Shown: positions 37,852-47,946, numbered from the stretch's first letter. The stretch: DNA of 64,000 bases from Pseudomonas sputi (GCF_021603585.1 NZ_BQHI01000011.1:62001-126000); one strand, 5' to 3'. Program-made: numbers and translations. The notes: generated from the sequence alone by a model not told the origin.

Positions 37852-39816
37852 TTACAGCAGGATGGTGCGGATGTCCGCCAGCAGGTCGCTCAGACGCTTG
37901 GTGAAGCGTGCAGCAGCGGCGCCGTTGATCACACGGTGATCGTAGGACAGCGACAGTGGCAGCATCAGTTTCGGCTGGAAGGCTGTGCCGTCCCAGACTG
38001 GCTGGATGGTTGCCTTGGAAACACCGAGGATCGCCACTTCCGGCGCGTTGACGATCGGCGTGAAGCCCGTGCCGCCAATGTGGCCGAGGCTGGAAATGGT
38101 GAAGCAGGCGCCTTGCATCTCGTCCGACGAGAGCTTCTTGGTCCGGGCTTTTTCAGCCAGGGAAGCGGCCTCGGCGGCCAGTTGCAGCAGGCTCTTCTGG
38201 TCGACGTTCTTGATGACCGGTACCAGCAGGCCATCCGGGGTGTCGACGGCGAAGCCGATGTTCACGTATTTCTTGCGGATGATCGCCTTGCCGCTTGGTG
38301 CCAGCGAGCTGTTGAAGTCCGGCAGTTCCTTGAGCAGGTGGGCGCAGGACTTGAGCAGCAGCGGCAGAATGGTCAGCTTGACGCCGGCCTTCTCTGCAAC
38401 GGCTTTCTGGGCGGTGCGGAACGCTTCCAGCTCGGTGATATCCGCCGAGTCGAATTGCGTGACGTGCGGCACGTTCAGCCAGCTGCGGTGCAGGTTGGCG
38501 GCGCCGACCTGCATCAGGCGGGTCATCGGCACTTCTTCGATTTCGCCGAAACGGCTGAAATCGACGACCGGAATCGGCGGGATGCCCGCGCCACCGGTTG
38601 CGCCAGCCGCAGCGGCCGGTGCTTCCTTGGCCTTCTGCATCATGGCTTTGACGTACACCTGCACGTCTTCTTTCAGGATGCGACCGTGCGGACCGCTGGC
38701 GCCAACGGCACTCAGCTCGACGCCGAATTCGCGAGCCAGCTGACGCACGGCAGGGCCGGCGTGAACCTTGGCGCCCGGCTTGGCAGGAGCGGCAGCCGGA
38801 GCGGCAGCAGCAGGTGCAGCGGCGGCCGGAGCAGCAGCGGCTGGTGCTGGAGCGCTCGGTGCAGCAGCGGCAGCTGGAGCCGGGGCAGCAGCCGGAGCGG
38901 CGCCTTTGACTTTCAGCTTGAGGATCAGGTCGCCAGTGCCGACTTCGTCGTCCAGCTTGATGGAAACGCTTTCCACCACGCCGGCGGCAGGCGACGGGAT
39001 TTCCATGCTCGCCTTGTCGGATTCCAGGGTGATCAGCGACTGGTCGGCTTCAACGCTGTCGCCAGCCTTGACCAGTACTTCGATGATCTTGGCCTTGCCG
39101 GCCGAGCCGATGTCCGGAACGTGGATGTCCTGAACACTGTCGGCAACCGGTGCGGCTGGAGCAGCGGCAGGCGCCGGCGCAGTGGCAGTGGCTGGAGCGG
39201 CAGCCTGGGCCGGAGCGGCCGCAGCAGGGGTTGCAGCACCCGCCACTTCCAGATCCAGGATCAGGTCGCCAGTGCCGACTTCGTCGTTCAGCTTGACGCT
39301 GATGGCCTTGACCACGCCAGCGGCAGGCGACGGGATTTCCATGCTCGCCTTGTCGGATTCCAGGGTGATCAGCGACTGATCAGCCTCGACGGTGTCACCG
39401 ACCTTGACCTGGATCTCGATGATCTGGGCCTTGCCCGACGAACCGATGTCCGGCACGTGCACTTGCTGAACCGAAGCGGCAGCAGGGGCTGCGGCAGGCG
39501 CAGCCGGTGCAGGCGCGGCGGCCGGTGCAGCTTCAGCCTTGGCGGCAGGAGCAGCAGCCGGAGCAGGGGCCGCTTGCGCGGCGCCCTCGACTTCCAGTTC
39601 CAGCAGTTCGTCGCCTTCTTTCAGGCGATCGCCCAGCTTCACTTTCAGGCTCTTGATGACGCCGGCCTTCGGGGCCGGCACTTCCATGCTGGCCTTGTCC
39701 GATTCCAGGGTCAGGATGCTCTGGTCGGCTTCGATACGGTCGCCGACCTTCACAAACAGTTCGATTACTTCACCTTCACCGCTGCCGATGTCAGGTACGC
39801 GAATGAGTTCGCTCAC
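37852..39816 (-). CDS. aceF: Pyruvate dehydrogenase E2, dihydrolipoamide acetyltransferase
   Basis: A 654-residue E2 with three lipoyl domains. Each has an ESDKASM motif (the first lipoylated lysine is Lys41), joined by long Ala-Pro linkers. The peripheral subunit-binding domain (VHAGPAVRQLAREFGVELSA) and catalytic domain with SYDHRVINGAAAARF (His in DHRVING) follow. It transfers acetyl groups to CoA. GTG 39814-39816 is the start, with GAGGAGA upstream. The gene is 11 bp after aceE and ends in a hairpin-terminator pair. The domain count matches pyruvate dehydrogenases of enterics. Confidence 0.97.
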   Translation of the reverse strand: MSELIRVPDIGSGEGEVIELFVKVGDRIEADQSILTLESDKASMEVPAPKAGVIKSLKVKLGDRLKEGDELLELEVEGAAQAAPAPAAAPAAKAEAAPAAAPAPAAPAAAPAAASVQQVHVPDIGSSGKAQIIEIQVKVGDTVEADQSLITLESDKASMEIPSPAAGVVKAISVKLNDEVGTGDLILDLEVAGAATPAAAAPAQAAAPATATAPAPAAAPAAPVADSVQDIHVPDIGSAGKAKIIEVLVKAGDSVEADQSLITLESDKASMEIPSPAAGVVESVSIKLDDEVGTGDLILKLKVKGAAPAAAPAPAAAAAPSAPAPAAAAPAAAAPAAAAPAAAPAKPGAKVHAGPAVRQLAREFGVELSAVGASGPHGRILKEDVQVYVKAMMQKAKEAPAAAAGATGGAGIPPIPVVDFSRFGEIEEVPMTRLMQVGAANLHRSWLNVPHVTQFDSADITELEAFRTAQKAVAEKAGVKLTILPLLLKSCAHLLKELPDFNSSLAPSGKAIIRKKYVNIGFAVDTPDGLLVPVIKNVDQKSLLQLAAEAASLAEKARTKKLSSDEMQGACFTISSLGHIGGTGFTPIVNAPEVAILGVSKATIQPVWDGTAFQPKLMLPLSLSYDHRVINGAAAARFTKRLSDLLADIRTILL

Positions 39817-39827
39817 AGAGTTTCTCC

Positions 39828-42473
39828 TCAGCAGTCCAGTGGGTTGCGTTTTTCCGGGTCGATGCCGAACTTGGTGATGGCCTCGGCCACGACTTTAGGT
39901 TCGATATCACCACGGTCAGCCAGTGCTTCCAGGGCTGCCAACACCACGAAATGACGGTCGACTTCGAAGAAATGACGCAGTTTCTTGCGGCTGTCGCTGC
40001 GGCCGAAACCGTCGGTGCCCAGGACTTTGAATTCCTTGGACGGTACCCACTGACGGATCTGCTCGGCGAACAGCTTCATGTAGTCGGTCGATGCGATGAC
40101 CGGACCCTTACGGCCGCTCAGGCATTCTTCGACGTAGCTTTGCTTAGGCTTCTGGCCAGGTTTCAGACGGTTGCTGCGCTCTACGGCCAGGCCGTCGCGA
40201 CGCAGTTCGTTGAAGCTGGTGACGCTCCATACGTCGGCGCCGATGTTGAACTCTTCACGCAGGATCTTCGCCGCTTCACGCACTTCACGCAGGATGGTGC
40301 CGGAGCCCATCAGCTGTACGTGGTGCGCCGCGTCGCGGGTGTCTTCTTCGAGCAGGTACATGCCTTTCTTGATGCCTTCTTCGGCACCGGCCGGCATGGC
40401 TGGCTGCTGGTAGGACTCGTTCATCACGGTGATGTAATAGAAGATGTCCTGTTGCTCTTCGGTCATCTTCTTCATGCCGTCCTGAATGATCACCGCCAGC
40501 TCGTAGCCGTAGGTCGGATCGTAGGTGCGGCAGTTCGGGATGGTGGCAGCCAGCAGGTGGCTGTGACCATCTTCGTGCTGCAGGCCTTCACCGTTCAGGG
40601 TGGTACGGCCGGCGGTGCCGCCGATCAGGAAGCCACGGGTACGGCTGTCGCCGGCAGCCCAGGCCAGATCGCCGATGCGCTGGAAGCCGAACATCGAGTA
40701 GAAGATGTAGAACGGCAGCATTGGCTGGTTGTGGCTGGAGTACGAAGTACCGGCGGCGATGAAGGAACTCATGGCGCCCGCTTCGTTGATGCCTTCTTCA
40801 AGGATCTGACCTTTCTGGTCTTCCTTGTAGAACATCACCTGGTCTTTATCGACTGGCTCGTAGAGCTGGCCGACGGACGAGTAGATGCCCAGCTGACGGA
40901 ACATGCCTTCCATACCGAAGGTACGGGCTTCGTCCGGGATGATCGGCACGATGCGCGGGCCGATTTCCTTGTCCTTGACCAGTTGCGCGAGGATCCGCAC
41001 GAAGGCCATGGTGGTGGAAATTTCACGGTCGCCGGAACCGTCGAGGATCGCCTTGAGGGTGTCCAGGTCCGGAGTCGGCACGCTGAAGCTCTGGGCGCGA
41101 CGCTGAGGCACGAAACCGCCCAGTGCGGCACGACGCTCGGCCAGGTAACGGGCTTCGGCGCTGTTTGGTTCCGGCTTGAAGAACGGCAGGTTTTCCAGCT
41201 CTTCGTCTTTTACCGGGATGTCGAAGCGGTCGCGGAACAGCTTCAGGCTGTCGACGTCGACTTTCTTGGTGTTGTGCGCGGTGTTCTTCGCTTCGCCCGC
41301 ACCGGTACCGTAACCCTTGATGGTCTTGGCCAGGATGACGGTCGGTTGTTCCTTGTGGTTGACCGCTTCGTGGTACGCCGCGTAGACCTTGTACGGGTCG
41401 TGGCCGCCACGGTTGAGTTTCCAGATCTCGTCGTCGGACAGATCGGCAACCATCGCCTTGAGCTCAGGCGTGTTGAAGAAGTGCTCGCGAACGAACGCGC
41501 CGTCTTTGGCTTTGTAGTTCTGGTACTCGCCGTCGATGACTTCGTCCATGCGACGTTGCAGGATGCCGTCGACGTCCTTGGCCAGCAACGGGTCCCAGAA
41601 ACGGCCCCAGATGACTTTGGTCACGTTCCACTGAGCACCGCGGAACACGCCTTCGAGTTCCTGGATGATCTTGCCGTTGCCGCGAACCGGGCCGTCGAGG
41701 CGCTGCAGGTTGCAGTTGATGACGAAGATCAGGTTGTCCAGCTTCTCGCGGCCGGCCAGGGAGATCGCGCCCAGGGATTCCGGCTCGTCGCACTCGCCGT
41801 CGCCCAGGAAGCACCAGACTTTCTGTTTGCCCGGCTGGATGAAACCGCGGTGTTCCAGGTACTTCATGAAGCGTGCCTGGTAGATCGCCTGGATCGGGCC
41901 CAGACCCATCGATACGGTCGGGAACTGCCAGAAGTCAGGCATCAGCCAAGGGTGCGGATAGGACGACAGGCCCTGACCGTCGACTTCCTGGCGGAAGTTG
42001 TTCATCTGGTCTTCGGTGATGCGGCCTTCCATGAAGGCACGGGCGTAAACGCCTGGCGAGGTGTGGCCCTGGAAGTAGATGAGGTCGCCGCCGTGTTCGT
42101 CGGTCGGGGCCTGGAAGAAGTAGTTGAAGCCGATGTCGTACAGGGTCGCACTGGAAGCGAAGCTGGAGATGTGACCACCCAGGTCAGAATCTTTCAGGTT
42201 CGTACGCATTACCATGGCCATCGCGTTCCAGCGTACCAGCGAGCGAATGCGGCGTTCCATGAACAGGTCGCCAGGCATGCGTGCTTCGTGGGTAACGGGG
42301 ATCGTGTTGCGGTAAGGCGTGGTGATCGCGTAAGGGAGCTGCGAACCGCTGCGGGTCGCCAGTTCACCCATACGGGTCATCAGATAGTGAGCACGGTCTT
42401 CGCCTTCTTTGTCGAGAACCGATTCCAGGGCGTCCAGCCATTCCTGGGTTTCGACGGGATCGAGGTCTTGCAT
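39828..42473 (-). CDS. aceE: Pyruvate dehydrogenase E1 component (homodimeric type)
   Basis: An 881-residue E1 of the single-chain type found in gammaproteobacteria. The thiamine diphosphate binding region GDGECDEPES followed by GREKLDNLIFVINCNLQRLD is present, as are GRTTLNGEGLQHEDGHSHLL and GSGTILREVREAAKIL. It decarboxylates pyruvate and acetylates the lipoyl domains of AceF. The next gene, aceF, is 11 bp downstream. E3 (lpd) is not in the window. Two identical palindromes lie 112-178 bp upstream of the start codon. Confidence 0.97.
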   Translation of the reverse strand: MQDLDPVETQEWLDALESVLDKEGEDRAHYLMTRMGELATRSGSQLPYAITTPYRNTIPVTHEARMPGDLFMERRIRSLVRWNAMAMVMRTNLKDSDLGGHISSFASSATLYDIGFNYFFQAPTDEHGGDLIYFQGHTSPGVYARAFMEGRITEDQMNNFRQEVDGQGLSSYPHPWLMPDFWQFPTVSMGLGPIQAIYQARFMKYLEHRGFIQPGKQKVWCFLGDGECDEPESLGAISLAGREKLDNLIFVINCNLQRLDGPVRGNGKIIQELEGVFRGAQWNVTKVIWGRFWDPLLAKDVDGILQRRMDEVIDGEYQNYKAKDGAFVREHFFNTPELKAMVADLSDDEIWKLNRGGHDPYKVYAAYHEAVNHKEQPTVILAKTIKGYGTGAGEAKNTAHNTKKVDVDSLKLFRDRFDIPVKDEELENLPFFKPEPNSAEARYLAERRAALGGFVPQRRAQSFSVPTPDLDTLKAILDGSGDREISTTMAFVRILAQLVKDKEIGPRIVPIIPDEARTFGMEGMFRQLGIYSSVGQLYEPVDKDQVMFYKEDQKGQILEEGINEAGAMSSFIAAGTSYSSHNQPMLPFYIFYSMFGFQRIGDLAWAAGDSRTRGFLIGGTAGRTTLNGEGLQHEDGHSHLLAATIPNCRTYDPTYGYELAVIIQDGMKKMTEEQQDIFYYITVMNESYQQPAMPAGAEEGIKKGMYLLEEDTRDAAHHVQLMGSGTILREVREAAKILREEFNIGADVWSVTSFNELRRDGLAVERSNRLKPGQKPKQSYVEECLSGRKGPVIASTDYMKLFAEQIRQWVPSKEFKVLGTDGFGRSDSRKKLRHFFEVDRHFVVLAALEALADRGDIEPKVVAEAITKFGIDPEKRNPLDC

Positions 42474-42584
42474 GGCTTGCTCCAGGGCGGAAAGGCTTCC
42501 AGAATCGGTTGCCTGAGTTTGCGACTGGCCTTGTGGGCAGACGATTTAAAATTCTTGGATTGCCGACAGGTTGTTCCGGCGGCG

Positions 42585-42651
42585 TGTAGTTTTACTACAA
42601 ATCATCCGGCATTTCAGCCTTTCGAATGTATAGACGAGTAGTAAAACTACA
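42585..42651. promoter_or_regulatory. Two palindromic operator-like sites upstream of aceE
   Basis: TGTAGT-TTT-ACTACA (42585-42599) and (A)GTAGT-AAA-ACTACA (42637-42651), both dyads, share the core GTAGT-N3-ACTAC. Their centres are 52 bp apart, about five helical turns. They resemble operators of the HexR/RpiR type (TGTARTwwwAYTACA), but the regulator is not identified. The whole aceE-glnE gap (42474-42857, 384 bp) otherwise shows an AT-rich stretch near 42546 and no other gene. Confidence 0.65.
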
Positions 42652-42857
42652 GATGAAAGGCTTGTGGCCTCCAACTGCGTTGTGAGAATAATCGTTAAGG
42701 TTAGTCTTTAGCTATCCGAAAAAGGTGAAAGTTTGATGCTGACTGCCAAAGAAAAAGAAATTTCAGCTATTTCTCACTTTTGTTCGACAGTCCTTCGCGT
42801 AGCGGTTTTTCATTCATCACTACAAGCGGCCATTTACACGCCGATCAAGGATAGACC

Positions 42858-45797
42858 ATGACCCTGCCCGCGCTTGCCGAACTGCCCGCCATTCTCCTGC
42901 CGTTGGTCAGCCGATCGGAGCAGTCGTTCCGTACGGCCGTCGCGCAACTGGAAGACGATCACGGCTTCTCGTCCTGGACGCCGGAACGCTGGGCGCAGTT
43001 CGCCCGCGTCAGTGCCGCCAGCGATTTCGTCATTGAACAGAGCGTTCGTGACCCTTTGATGTTGTTGTCGCTGGTGCAGTCCGGCGAACTCGACCGGCCA
43101 TTCGCCCCCGGCGAATTGTGTGGGCAGATCGCACAGGCGGTCAGCACCGCGCAGACCGAAGATGAACTGGGCCGCGTCCTGCGCCGTCAGCGCGCCCGGC
43201 ATCAGGTGCGGATCATCTGGCGCGACCTCAACCGTCAGGCCGATCTGGTGCAGACCTGCCGCGATCTCTCGGACATGGCCGATGCCAGCATCGACCAGGC
43301 CTATCAATGGTTGTACCGCCGCCATTGCGACCAGTTCGGCACGCCGACCGGCCGGCGCAGCGGCGAACCACAGCAAATGGTGATCCTCGGCATGGGCAAG
43401 CTCGGCGCGGTCGAGCTGAACCTGTCCTCGGACATTGACCTGATCTTCGCCTACCCCGAGGGCGGCGAAACCGTCGGCGTGAAGCGCCCGCTGGACAACC
43501 AGGAATTCTTCATCCGCCTCGGCCAGCGCCTGATCAAGGCGCTCGATCCGATCACTGTCGACGGTTTCGTGTTCCGCGTCGACATGCGCCTGCGCCCGTA
43601 TGGATCGTCCGGCGCGCTGGTGCTGAGTTTCAATGCGCTGGAGCAGTATTACCAGGATCAGGGCCGCGACTGGGAACGCTACGCGATGATCAAGTCGCGG
43701 GTGGTGGCCGGCGATCAGGTGGCGGGCGAGCAATTGCAGGAAATGCTGCGGCCGTTCGTGTACCGGCGCTATCTGGACTTCTCGGCGATCGAAGCGCTGC
43801 GCACCATGAAGCAACTGATCCAGCAGGAAGTGCGGCGCAAGGGCATGGCCGACAACATCAAGCTTGGCTCCGGCGGTATCCGTGAAGTCGAATTCATCGC
43901 CCAGGCCTTTCAACTGATTCACGGCGGTCGCGACCTGAGTCTGCAACAGCGGCCTCTATTAAAGGTGTTGAGCACGCTCGAAGGGCAGGGCTATCTGCCG
44001 CCGACGGTGATCGGCGAGCTGCGCGAAGGTTACGAATTCCTGCGTTACACCGAACACGCGATCCAGGCGATTGCCGACCGCCAGACCCAGATGCTGCCGG
44101 ACAGCGCTCAGGATCAGGCGCGTATCGCGTTCATGCTCGGTTTCGCCGACTGGGAGGCGTTCCACGAGAAACTGATGTTCTGGCGCGGTCGCGTGGCCTG
44201 GCACTTCGCGCAAGTGATCGCCGATCCCGACGAGGACGCGGGCGCCGAGAGTGAAGTGGTGGTTGGCGGCGAATGGCTGCCGCTGTGGGAAGAGGCTCAG
44301 GACGAAGAGGCGGCCTGTCGCCAACTGGAGGAGGGCGGTTTCGCCGACGCGACCAAGGCCCTGAGGGCGCTGGCGAGCCTGCGTACCAGCCCGCAACTGC
44401 GGGCGATGCAGCGTCTGGGGCGCGAACGTCTCGATGCCTTTATTCCGCGCCTGCTCGCTCAGGCGGTGGAGCATGAAAATCCCGATCTGGTGCTGGAGCG
44501 GGTGCTGCCGCTGGTCGAAGCGGTGGCCCGGCGTTCGGCTTATCTGGTGCTATTGACGGAAAACCCCGGCGCGCTGCGCCGCTTGTTGACGTTGTGCGCC
44601 GCCAGTCCGTGGATCGCCGAACAGATCACCCGTTTCCCGCTGCTGCTCGATGAATTGCTCAACGAAGGCCGGCTGTTCAAGCCGCCGCTGGCGCCGGAAC
44701 TGGCCGCCGAGTTGCGCGAGCGCCTGACGCGAATCCCGGAAGACGACCTTGAACAACAGATGGAAGCCCTGCGCCATTTCAAACTGGCGCACCGCTTGCG
44801 CGTCGCCGCCTCGGAAATCGCCGGCAGCCTGCCGTTGATGAAAGTCAGCGATTACCTGACCTGGCTGGCGGAGGCGATTCTGGAACAAGTGCTGGCCCTG
44901 GCCTGGCGCCAGACCGTGGCCAAGTACGGCACGCCGCTGCGCACCGATGGCACGCTGTGCGATCCCGGCTTCATCATTGTCGGTTATGGGAAAGTCGGCG
45001 GGATCGAGTTGGGGCATGGTTCGGACCTGGATCTGGTGTTCATTCACGATGGCGATCAGCAGGCCGAAACCGATGGCCCGAAACCGATCGATGGCACGCA
45101 GTTCTTCACCCGGCTCGGCCAGCGGATCATCCATTTGCTGACGGCGCAGACCAACTCCGGCCAGCTGTACGAAGTGGACATGCGCCTGCGTCCGTCCGGG
45201 GCGTCCGGGTTATTGGTCAGTTCGCTCGGCGCATTTGCGCGCTATCAGGAAAACGAAGCCTGGACCTGGGAGCATCAGGCCCTGGTGCGAGCCCGGGTGC
45301 TGGTGGGCAGCCAGGATGTCGGCCAGGCGTTCGAGAACGTCCGGGCCCAGGTGCTGGGCAAGGCGCGGGATCTGGCGAAACTGCAACAGGAAGTGAGCGA
45401 GATGCGCGCCAAGATGCGCGATAACCTCGGCAGCAAGAGCACCGCCGCCGGTACCGGGGCGAATGCCTTCGAGGCCACGGCGCCGTTCGACCTCAAGCAG
45501 GACGCCGGAGGTATCGTCGATATTGAATTTATGGTGCAATACGCGGCCCTGGCGTGGTCGCAGGCCCACCCGCCGTTGCTGCGCTGGACGGACAATATCC
45601 GCATTCTGGAAGAGCTGGAACACGAAAGGCTGATGCCTGCCGAAGATGCCAGTCTGTTGCGCGAGGCCTACAAGGCCTATCGTTCCGCTGCCCACCGGCA
45701 GGCCTTGCAGAAGGACGCCGGGGTGATACCGGGCGATCAGTTCGCGGACGAACGGCGGCAGGTGATGCGGATCTGGCGTGAGCTGGGGCTAAGCTGA
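42858..45797 (+). CDS. glnE: Bifunctional glutamine synthetase adenylyltransferase/deadenylase
   Basis: A 979-residue GlnE with two nucleotidyltransferase domains. The N-terminal deadenylation domain has GMGKLGAVELNLSSDIDLIF; the C-terminal adenylation domain has GYGKVGGIELGHGSDLDLVF. Each holds the G-S-D-x-D metal site (SSDIDL and GSDLDL). Together with GlnB it switches glutamine synthetase according to nitrogen state. The ATG 42858 follows AAGGATAGACC. In PAO1 ilvE follows glnE; here a hairpin and waaF follow instead. Confidence 0.96.
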   Translation: MTLPALAELPAILLPLVSRSEQSFRTAVAQLEDDHGFSSWTPERWAQFARVSAASDFVIEQSVRDPLMLLSLVQSGELDRPFAPGELCGQIAQAVSTAQTEDELGRVLRRQRARHQVRIIWRDLNRQADLVQTCRDLSDMADASIDQAYQWLYRRHCDQFGTPTGRRSGEPQQMVILGMGKLGAVELNLSSDIDLIFAYPEGGETVGVKRPLDNQEFFIRLGQRLIKALDPITVDGFVFRVDMRLRPYGSSGALVLSFNALEQYYQDQGRDWERYAMIKSRVVAGDQVAGEQLQEMLRPFVYRRYLDFSAIEALRTMKQLIQQEVRRKGMADNIKLGSGGIREVEFIAQAFQLIHGGRDLSLQQRPLLKVLSTLEGQGYLPPTVIGELREGYEFLRYTEHAIQAIADRQTQMLPDSAQDQARIAFMLGFADWEAFHEKLMFWRGRVAWHFAQVIADPDEDAGAESEVVVGGEWLPLWEEAQDEEAACRQLEEGGFADATKALRALASLRTSPQLRAMQRLGRERLDAFIPRLLAQAVEHENPDLVLERVLPLVEAVARRSAYLVLLTENPGALRRLLTLCAASPWIAEQITRFPLLLDELLNEGRLFKPPLAPELAAELRERLTRIPEDDLEQQMEALRHFKLAHRLRVAASEIAGSLPLMKVSDYLTWLAEAILEQVLALAWRQTVAKYGTPLRTDGTLCDPGFIIVGYGKVGGIELGHGSDLDLVFIHDGDQQAETDGPKPIDGTQFFTRLGQRIIHLLTAQTNSGQLYEVDMRLRPSGASGLLVSSLGAFARYQENEAWTWEHQALVRARVLVGSQDVGQAFENVRAQVLGKARDLAKLQQEVSEMRAKMRDNLGSKSTAAGTGANAFEATAPFDLKQDAGGIVDIEFMVQYAALAWSQAHPPLLRWTDNIRILEELEHERLMPAEDASLLREAYKAYRSAAHRQALQKDAGVIPGDQFADERRQVMRIWRELGLS

Positions 45798-45806
45798 TTC
45801 TCGAGA

Positions 45807-45829
45807 CGGGGAGGCGTAAGGCCTCCCCG
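45807..45829 (+). terminator. Hairpin between glnE and waaF
   Basis: CGGGGAGGC (45807-45815), loop GTAAG, and GCCTCCCCG (45821-45829) give a perfect 9-bp stem. It is 10 bp after the glnE stop and 20 bp before waaF. The T content after it is low, so termination could be partial and waaF may be cotranscribed. Confidence 0.55.
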
Positions 45830-45848
45830 GTTCGTTTATGGAAACCAC

Positions 45849-46883
45849 ATGAATATTCTGATCGTTGGGCCCAGTTGGGTCGGTGACATGGTGATGGCGC
45901 AGACACTGTTTCAGTGTCTCAAGCAGCGCCACCCGCAGTGCGAAATCGACGTGCTGGCCCCCGAGTGGAGTCGGCCGATCCTCGAACGCATGCCCGAAGT
46001 GCGCAAGGCCTTGAGCTTCCCGCTCGGCCACGGCGCGCTGGAGCTGGCGACCCGTCGGCGGATCGGCAAGTCCCTGGCCGGCCAGTACGACCAGGCGATC
46101 CTGCTGCCGAACTCGTTGAAGTCGGCGCTGGTGCCGTTCTTCGCCGGCATCCCGAAGCGCACCGGCTGGCGCGGCGAATTCCGCTATGGCCTGCTCAATG
46201 ACGTGCGCACGCTGGATAAAGAACGTTATCCGCTGATGATCGAGCGTTTCATGGCGTTGGCTTACGAGCCGAATGCCGAGCTGCCGAAACCCTATCCACG
46301 CCCGAGTCTGCAAATCGACCCGGTCACCCGCGAGGCGGCGCTGGCCAAGTTCGGCCTGACCCTCGACCGCCCAGTGCTGGTGTTGTGCCCCGGTGCCGAG
46401 TTCGGCGAAGCCAAGCGCTGGCCGTCCGAGCATTACGCCAAGGTCGCCGAGGCGCGCATCCGTGAAGGCTGGCAGGTCTGGCTGTTCGGTTCGAAGAACG
46501 ATCATGCGGTCGGTGAAGACATCCGCGCGCGGCTGATTCCGGGGCTGCGCGAGGAATCGGTGAACCTCAGCGGCGGCACTTCGCTGGCCGAGGCCATCGA
46601 CCTGATGTCCTGCGCCGACTCGGTGGTCTCCAACGACTCCGGCCTGATGCACGTGGCTGCTGCGCTGAATCGCCCTTTGGTGGCGGTCTACGGTTCGACC
46701 TCGCCGGGTTTTACCCCACCACTGGCCGAGCACGTGGAAATCGTCCGTCTGGGTCTCGATTGCAGCCCTTGCTTCGATCGCACCTGCCGTTTCGGCCATT
46801 ACAACTGCCTGCGCCAGCTGATGCCGGACGCGGTCAACGATGCCTTGCAGCGTTTGCAGGGCTCTGTGGTCGAGGTTCATTAA
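45849..46883 (+). CDS. waaF: ADP-heptose:LPS heptosyltransferase II
   Basis: A 344-residue family 9 glycosyltransferase. It opens MNILIVGPSWVGDMVMAQTL, typical of WaaF, and has VLCPGAEFGEAKRWPSEHYA and SNDSGLMHVAAALNRPLVAVYGSTSP, read in parts, for ADP-heptose binding. It adds the second L,D-heptose to the inner core at the cytoplasmic face. First gene of the LPS core cluster. The next gene starts one base after its TAA. Confidence 0.96.
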   Translation: MNILIVGPSWVGDMVMAQTLFQCLKQRHPQCEIDVLAPEWSRPILERMPEVRKALSFPLGHGALELATRRRIGKSLAGQYDQAILLPNSLKSALVPFFAGIPKRTGWRGEFRYGLLNDVRTLDKERYPLMIERFMALAYEPNAELPKPYPRPSLQIDPVTREAALAKFGLTLDRPVLVLCPGAEFGEAKRWPSEHYAKVAEARIREGWQVWLFGSKNDHAVGEDIRARLIPGLREESVNLSGGTSLAEAIDLMSCADSVVSNDSGLMHVAAALNRPLVAVYGSTSPGFTPPLAEHVEIVRLGLDCSPCFDRTCRFGHYNCLRQLMPDAVNDALQRLQGSVVEVH

Positions 46884-46884
46884 C

Positions 46885-47946
46885 TTGCGGGTATTGCTGA
46901 TCAAGACTTCATCGCTGGGCGACGTGATTCATGCGTTGCCGGCGCTGACCGACGCCGCCCGGGCGATTCCCGGGATCAAATTCGACTGGGTGGTGGAAGA
47001 AGGTTTCGCCGAGATTCCGACCTGGCACCCGGCCGTGGGCAAGGTGATTCCGGTGGCGATCCGCCGCTGGCGCAAAAACCTCTGGAAAACCATCACCAGC
47101 GGCGAATGGAAGCGCTTCAAGCAATCCGTTCGGGCGAACAAATATGACCTGGTGATCGATGCTCAGGGCCTGCTGAAAAGTGCCTGGCTGACTCGCTACG
47201 TCAAAGCTCCGGTGGCCGGTCTCGACAAGGGCTCGGCCCGTGAGCCGATCGCCGCGCGTTTTTATGACCGCAAACTGGCGGTGGCCCGTGGGCAGCACGC
47301 CGTCGAGCGCGTGCGCCAGTTGTTCGCGATTGCTTTGGGTTACGACTTGCCCAAGGGGCTGGGCGATTACGGCCTCAACGTTGAGCGCCTGGTCGAATTG
47401 CCGCGCAAGAATGCCTACGTGGTGTTCCTCCACGGCACCACCTGGGACACCAAACACTGGCCGGAGGCCTACTGGCGCGAGCTGACCGAGCGAGTCGGCT
47501 ACCTCGGCGTCGGGATCAGGCTGCCGTGGGGCAACCCGCTGGAAAAGGCACGGGCCGAGCGCATCGCCGCCGGTTTCAAACACGCCGAAGTGCTGCCGAA
47601 GCTGAACCTGGCCGGGGTCGGCAAGGTGCTGGCCGGCGCCCAGGCCTGCGTCGCGGTGGACACCGGTCTCGGCCATCTGGCCGCAGCGCTGGATGTGCCG
47701 ACGATTTCCCTGTTCGGCCCGACCAATCCGGGCCTGACCGGCGCCTACGGCAAGCTGCAGATTCACCTCGGCAGCGATTTTCCGTGCGCGCCGTGCCTGC
47801 AAAAGAAATGTACGTATCAACCGACCGCGCAGGATGCCCGTCAGTTTGACCTGAAACGCGAGTGGCCCCTGTGCTTCACGCGTCTGAATCCCGAGCGTGT
47901 TGCCAGCCGACTGAGCACGTTGTTGATGGCTGAGGAGCTGCGCTGA
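46885..47946 (+). CDS. waaC: LPS heptosyltransferase I
   Basis: A 353-residue family 9 glycosyltransferase starting at TTG 46885 (RVLLIKTSSLGDVIHALPAL, the WaaC N-terminus), with GAGG upstream; a start 45 bp earlier would lie within waaF. Characteristic segments are HGTTWDTKHWPEAYWREL and AVDTGLGHLAAALDVPTISL, then FGPTNPGLTGAYG. It adds the first heptose to Kdo. It overlaps waaG by one base. TTG starts reduce translation, perhaps balanced by coupling to waaF. Confidence 0.95.
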   Translation: MRVLLIKTSSLGDVIHALPALTDAARAIPGIKFDWVVEEGFAEIPTWHPAVGKVIPVAIRRWRKNLWKTITSGEWKRFKQSVRANKYDLVIDAQGLLKSAWLTRYVKAPVAGLDKGSAREPIAARFYDRKLAVARGQHAVERVRQLFAIALGYDLPKGLGDYGLNVERLVELPRKNAYVVFLHGTTWDTKHWPEAYWRELTERVGYLGVGIRLPWGNPLEKARAERIAAGFKHAEVLPKLNLAGVGKVLAGAQACVAVDTGLGHLAAALDVPTISLFGPTNPGLTGAYGKLQIHLGSDFPCAPCLQKKCTYQPTAQDARQFDLKREWPLCFTRLNPERVASRLSTLLMAEELR

